NCBI RefSeq assembly: GCF_014154935.1
Contig: NZ_JACEHH010000005.1
Location: 186,001 to 250,000, forward strand
Direction: 5' to 3'
DNA: 64,000 nucleotides
From: Stieleria mannarensis
Lineage (GTDB): Bacteria; Planctomycetota; Planctomycetia; Pirellulales; Pirellulaceae
This document shows, one piece after another, positions 61,048 through 64,000 of this stretch. Position 1 is the first letter of the stretch, and every line of letters starts with the position of its first letter. A program made the translations under genes and the position numbers. The notes beneath the pieces were generated by a model that was not told the DNA's origin, did not search any database, and was given only the letters and a program-made list of their open reading frames with translations.

Positions 61048-62259
61048 ATGACAAACGTGCTACGAATCGCATTGGTCGACCCCAATGATGACACGCGTGA
61101 TTCACTCAAGTCCATGCTTCTGGGCATGGACACCGTGTGGCTGGAAGCGGATTGTTCACGCTACGAGTTCTTCCCCGACGTAATCGAGCAAACCGCTCCG
61201 GACGTCGGCGTCATCGCGCTGGACAACGACAACGACAAAGCGATTCGGTTGGTCGAACGACTCGCCAGCGACGCGCCGGACACGGTGATTCTGGCGGCCA
61301 GTGAAAGCACCGACGGTCATTTGATCCTGCAAACGATTCGTGCCGGGGCGCGCGAGTTTCTCACGCTGCCGATGTCCCACGAAGATCTCGGCGCGGCACT
61401 CAATCGCGTCAGCCAACACAAGTTCGGAAGCAGCGAAGGCGGCGCACGGGGATGTGAAGTCGTCGCCATCGCCGGGGCTACCGGCGGCGTCGGAACAACG
61501 AGCGCCGCAGTCAATCTGGGCTGTATCTTCGCGGCCGACAACCGCAACAGCGTCGCCCTGCTGGACCTCGACCTGGCCCTGGGCGATGCCGACGTCTTTC
61601 TCGATGCGATCCCCGACTACACGCTCGCCGATGTCGTCCAAAATGTTTCGCGATTGGACATCCAATTGCTGAAACAGTCGCTGACCAAGCACACCAGCGG
61701 GCTGTACCTGTTGCCCCGCCCGGTCGAACTGCATGACACCGTGGGGATCACCGACGAGAGCATGCGCAAGGTCATCGGGCTGTTGAAAGCCTCGTTCACG
61801 CACCTGGTGATCGATCTATCCAAGACCTACAGCGCGGTGGACATGGCCGCGATCGAAGCCGCCTCGAAGGTGCTACTGATCACCCAGCTGGATCTTCCCT
61901 GCCTGCGTAACGTCGTGCGTTTGATGATGAGCTTCGAAGAGGTCGAGGGGCTGCAAAGCAAGGTCGAAATCGTGGTCAATCGCGCCGGCTTGGAATCCGG
62001 ACAGATCAGCCTGAAGAAGGCCAAGGAAACCCTCGGACGCGATATCTATGCGCTGTTGCCCAACGACTATCGCACGATGGTCGAAGTCCGAAATAACGGT
62101 GTGCCGCTGATCAACCAGGCCCCCAAAGCCGCCATCACCCAAGCGCTCCGTGACCTGGCATCCAAACTCAGCGGCCAGGAACTCGCGGCCGAACTCGCCG
62201 AGGGCAGCAAGTCGAACGAAAGCAAGTGGAAGATGTTCTGGCCGGGGGCCAAATCCTAG
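61048..62259 (+). CDS. cpaE: Tad pilus assembly ATPase-like protein CpaE/TadZ
   Basis: The 403-aa protein has an N-terminal receiver-like domain (LRIALVDPNDDTRDSLKSML, residues ~5-120) and a ParA/MinD-type ATPase domain with deviant Walker A AGATGGVGTTSAAVN and LLDLDLALGDADVFL. The Lys of the signature KGG is replaced by Ala-Thr, as in many CpaE proteins. It positions the Tad machine at the membrane. CpaF and TadB/C, which usually follow, are not present before the window's next gene. Confidence 0.9.
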   Translation: MTNVLRIALVDPNDDTRDSLKSMLLGMDTVWLEADCSRYEFFPDVIEQTAPDVGVIALDNDNDKAIRLVERLASDAPDTVILAASESTDGHLILQTIRAGAREFLTLPMSHEDLGAALNRVSQHKFGSSEGGARGCEVVAIAGATGGVGTTSAAVNLGCIFAADNRNSVALLDLDLALGDADVFLDAIPDYTLADVVQNVSRLDIQLLKQSLTKHTSGLYLLPRPVELHDTVGITDESMRKVIGLLKASFTHLVIDLSKTYSAVDMAAIEAASKVLLITQLDLPCLRNVVRLMMSFEEVEGLQSKVEIVVNRAGLESGQISLKKAKETLGRDIYALLPNDYRTMVEVRNNGVPLINQAPKAAITQALRDLASKLSGQELAAELAEGSKSNESKWKMFWPGAKS

Positions 62260-62273
62260 GGCGTTGGTTGGCG

Positions 62274-62358
62274 GTAGCGGACCTCGCCAAGAGTTTCGTC
62301 CCCCACCGCTCGCACGAATCCGGGCGCATCGCCGAAAGCCTTGGCGGCTTCCGCTACT
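62274..62358. repeat. GCGGAA...TTCCGC palindromic element, copy 2 (reverse orientation)
   Basis: GTAGCGGACCTCGCCAAGAG and the inverted arm CCGAAAGCCTTGGCGGCTTC followed by CGCTAC match the element at 29716-29797 in reverse. It lies between the convergent cpaE and pepA genes and may act as a bidirectional transcript end. Confidence 0.75.
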
Positions 62359-62392
62359 TGGGCAACTCCAGAAATCGGCCTACCAACGCCCC

Positions 62393-63910
62393 CTACGCCT
62401 CGGCCTGGTTCTCGACCCAGCGGACAAGGGTTCGCACCATCACGCCGGTCGCGCCGGCGTCGCGATGCGGTTTGGGGCTGTCGGCGAACGCCGGTCCGGC
62501 GATGTCGATGTGAACCCAAGGCACATCGCCGACGAAGTTTTCCAAGAACTTGGCCGCGGTGATCGCGCCGCCCCAACGGCCTTCACCGATGTTCTTGATG
62601 TCCGCGACCTTGCTTTTGACCTTTTCGTCATACAGTTCGAACATCGGCAATTGCCAAACCGGTTCGCCCTCGGCATGGGCCGCGCCTTCGACCGCATCGC
62701 ACGCCGATTGATTATTGGTCATCAACCCGGCGACCTCGTTGCCGAGGGCCACCATGCAGGCTCCGGTCAGCGTCGCCAGATCGACCATCGCCGTCGGTTG
62801 CTGTTGGATGGCCACGTCCAAGGTGTCAGACAACACCACGCGACCTTCGGCGTCGGTGTTCAGAATCTCGATCGTCTTGCCGCTGCGGGTGACGATCACA
62901 TCGCCGAGTTTGTAACTGGAACCGCTGACCATGTTCTCGGCCAACCCACACAGTCCGATGACGTTTTTCTTGACGCCCAGCTTTGCCAGGGCGTGCATGG
63001 TCCCGATCACGGTCGCGGCACCACCCATGTCGCATTTCATGTCGACCATCCCGTCACTGGGCTTGATCGACAACCCACCGCTGTCAAAGGTGACGCCCTT
63101 GCCGACGATCGCGATCGGCGGTTCGCCCTCCGCTCCGCCGTTGTGACGCAGGATCACCAGGCGGGGCGGTTTGTCACTGCCGCCGCCCACCGCCAGGATC
63201 GCGCGACAATTCTCTTCTGCCAATCGCGTTTCGTCCCAGACCTCGCACCCCAGACCGACTTCGGTGGCCAAGGCTTCGGCACGCTCGGCGAACGAAGCCG
63301 GATAGATGACTGAAGCGGGCTCGTTGACCAACCGCCGCGCCAAATTGACGCTGTCGCCGATCACGACGCCGCGGTCGATCGCCGTCTTGGACGCCCCCGT
63401 GATCGCGATCGTCTGTGGCACATAGGTCGACGGTTTGGTGCGATAAATCGATTGCCCCTCCAGTCCGTACAACGCTCCGGCAACAATCGCATCATGATCG
63501 GCAGCGTCGAACCACTCCGGCAACGCGATCACCCAGGTTTCGTGTGGTTTGGAAACCAGCGACCGAACCGCGGTGCTGGTCGACGTGAACGCGGCTTCAC
63601 GATCCAGTTTGGATTTCTCGCCCAACCCCATCAACAGCACCAACATCGGACCGTCGCCGCCGGGTCCGGGGATCAACATCGATTCCCCCGACTCCGATGA
63701 CAGTTTTCCCTGGTCCTTCAAGCGGCTGATCACACCCCCGGTGGCTTGATCGACTGCGGCAACCGTCGCTGACAGCGGTGCATCGTCGCACAGGCCGACG
63801 ATTAAAACGTCGCATGTTTCACCGATCGCGTTCTCGGTGACGACAAAACGGGGGCAAGGCAGTTGTGGCAAGATGGAATTCGGTTGAGACTGGGACGGGC
63901 TTTCCGACAT
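62393..63910 (-). CDS. pepA: Leucyl aminopeptidase (M17)
   Basis: The 505-aa cytosolic metallo-aminopeptidase has the dinuclear zinc/manganese motifs: VGKGVTFDSGGLSIKPS, DMKCDMGGAATVIG and NTDAEGRVVLSD (the family signature is NTDAEGRL; here Val). The N-terminal macro-like domain and the catalytic C-domain are both present, and the length is normal. It trims N-terminal Leu and other residues from peptides. The gene converges on cpaE, and its promoter must lie in 63911-64000. Confidence 0.95.
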   Translation of the reverse strand: MSESPSQSQPNSILPQLPCPRFVVTENAIGETCDVLIVGLCDDAPLSATVAAVDQATGGVISRLKDQGKLSSESGESMLIPGPGGDGPMLVLLMGLGEKSKLDREAAFTSTSTAVRSLVSKPHETWVIALPEWFDAADHDAIVAGALYGLEGQSIYRTKPSTYVPQTIAITGASKTAIDRGVVIGDSVNLARRLVNEPASVIYPASFAERAEALATEVGLGCEVWDETRLAEENCRAILAVGGGSDKPPRLVILRHNGGAEGEPPIAIVGKGVTFDSGGLSIKPSDGMVDMKCDMGGAATVIGTMHALAKLGVKKNVIGLCGLAENMVSGSSYKLGDVIVTRSGKTIEILNTDAEGRVVLSDTLDVAIQQQPTAMVDLATLTGACMVALGNEVAGLMTNNQSACDAVEGAAHAEGEPVWQLPMFELYDEKVKSKVADIKNIGEGRWGGAITAAKFLENFVGDVPWVHIDIAGPAFADSPKPHRDAGATGVMVRTLVRWVENQAEA

Positions 63911-64000
63911 AAGATGATGACACTGATTGAGACATTGTTGAAAGACGTCTGAAACACTTTTTGATAGTTGTAGTTTATCGACGATGATGAAACACCGCAG

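Overview
The window looks like chromosomal DNA of a planctomycete, most likely a member of the Pirellulaceae (Rhodopirellula/Rubripirellula-like). This is an inference from gene content: PQQ beta-propeller, DUF1080, NIPSNAP, EF-hand-repeat and SHOCT-like proteins, a GlmU-like sugar nucleotidyltransferase, high GC, frequent GTG/TTG starts with weak Shine-Dalgarno sites, and many short palindromic and tandem repeats. No rRNA, tRNA or CRISPR array was seen.

Region 1 (1-14.6 kb) is a defence island with visible turnover. It opens with a kinase remnant and a decayed RelE-like/UvrD-type helicase. A minus-strand operon follows: a short ORF that looks like the start of a type III-like Res protein joined to the end of its Mod methyltransferase, then a SIR2-domain protein, then a HerA-type ATPase (the SIR2-HerA/Nezha arrangement). 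Both junctions overlap by ATGA. Divergent from it is a tightly packed plus-strand run: XRE regulator, NERD membrane protein (frameshifted near its end), GIY-YIG/DUF4357 nuclease, HNH nuclease, an unrecognised nuclease-like protein, and a 1029-aa PLD-like/SF2 helicase/DUF3427-like protein. This six-gene set is my best candidate for an undescribed system.

Region 2 (14.6-33.3 kb) is mostly housekeeping and planctomycete-type genes: a GlmU-like protein, NIPSNAP, lipA, smpB, an ABC exporter pair, an MFS transporter, two hypothetical proteins, an orphan DNA methyltransferase with a degenerate GIY-YIG-like tail, dprA, a dual-specificity phosphatase and a PQQ-repeat protein. Repeats fill the gaps. 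A 104-bp palindromic element occurs on both sides of the NIPSNAP gene.

Region 3 (33.3-49.3 kb) holds an array of GGGGACAGNCCCC repeats, a TlpA-like thioredoxin, a UbiA prenyltransferase with a repeat-expanded N-terminus coupled to a TIM-barrel protein, a SHOCT-like membrane protein, clpX with a clear terminator, a trypsin-thioredoxin fusion, asnB, a Ser/Thr kinase, mutL, a SIMPL-domain protein and an EF-hand-repeat protein.

Region 4 (49.3-54.4 kb) is sugar metabolism: a minus-strand set (HPS/KGPDC-like aldolase, zinc alcohol dehydrogenase, sugar-phosphate isomerase), a DUF1080 protein and a GH71/99-like secreted protein with repeat expansion after its signal peptide.

Region 5 (54.5-64 kb) is a Tad/Flp pilus locus: two identical 59-aa Flp pilins (each below the usual ORF cut-off), prepilin peptidase, CpaB, CpaC and CpaE. 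CpaF and TadB/C are absent, because the cluster ends at a convergent leucyl aminopeptidase gene.
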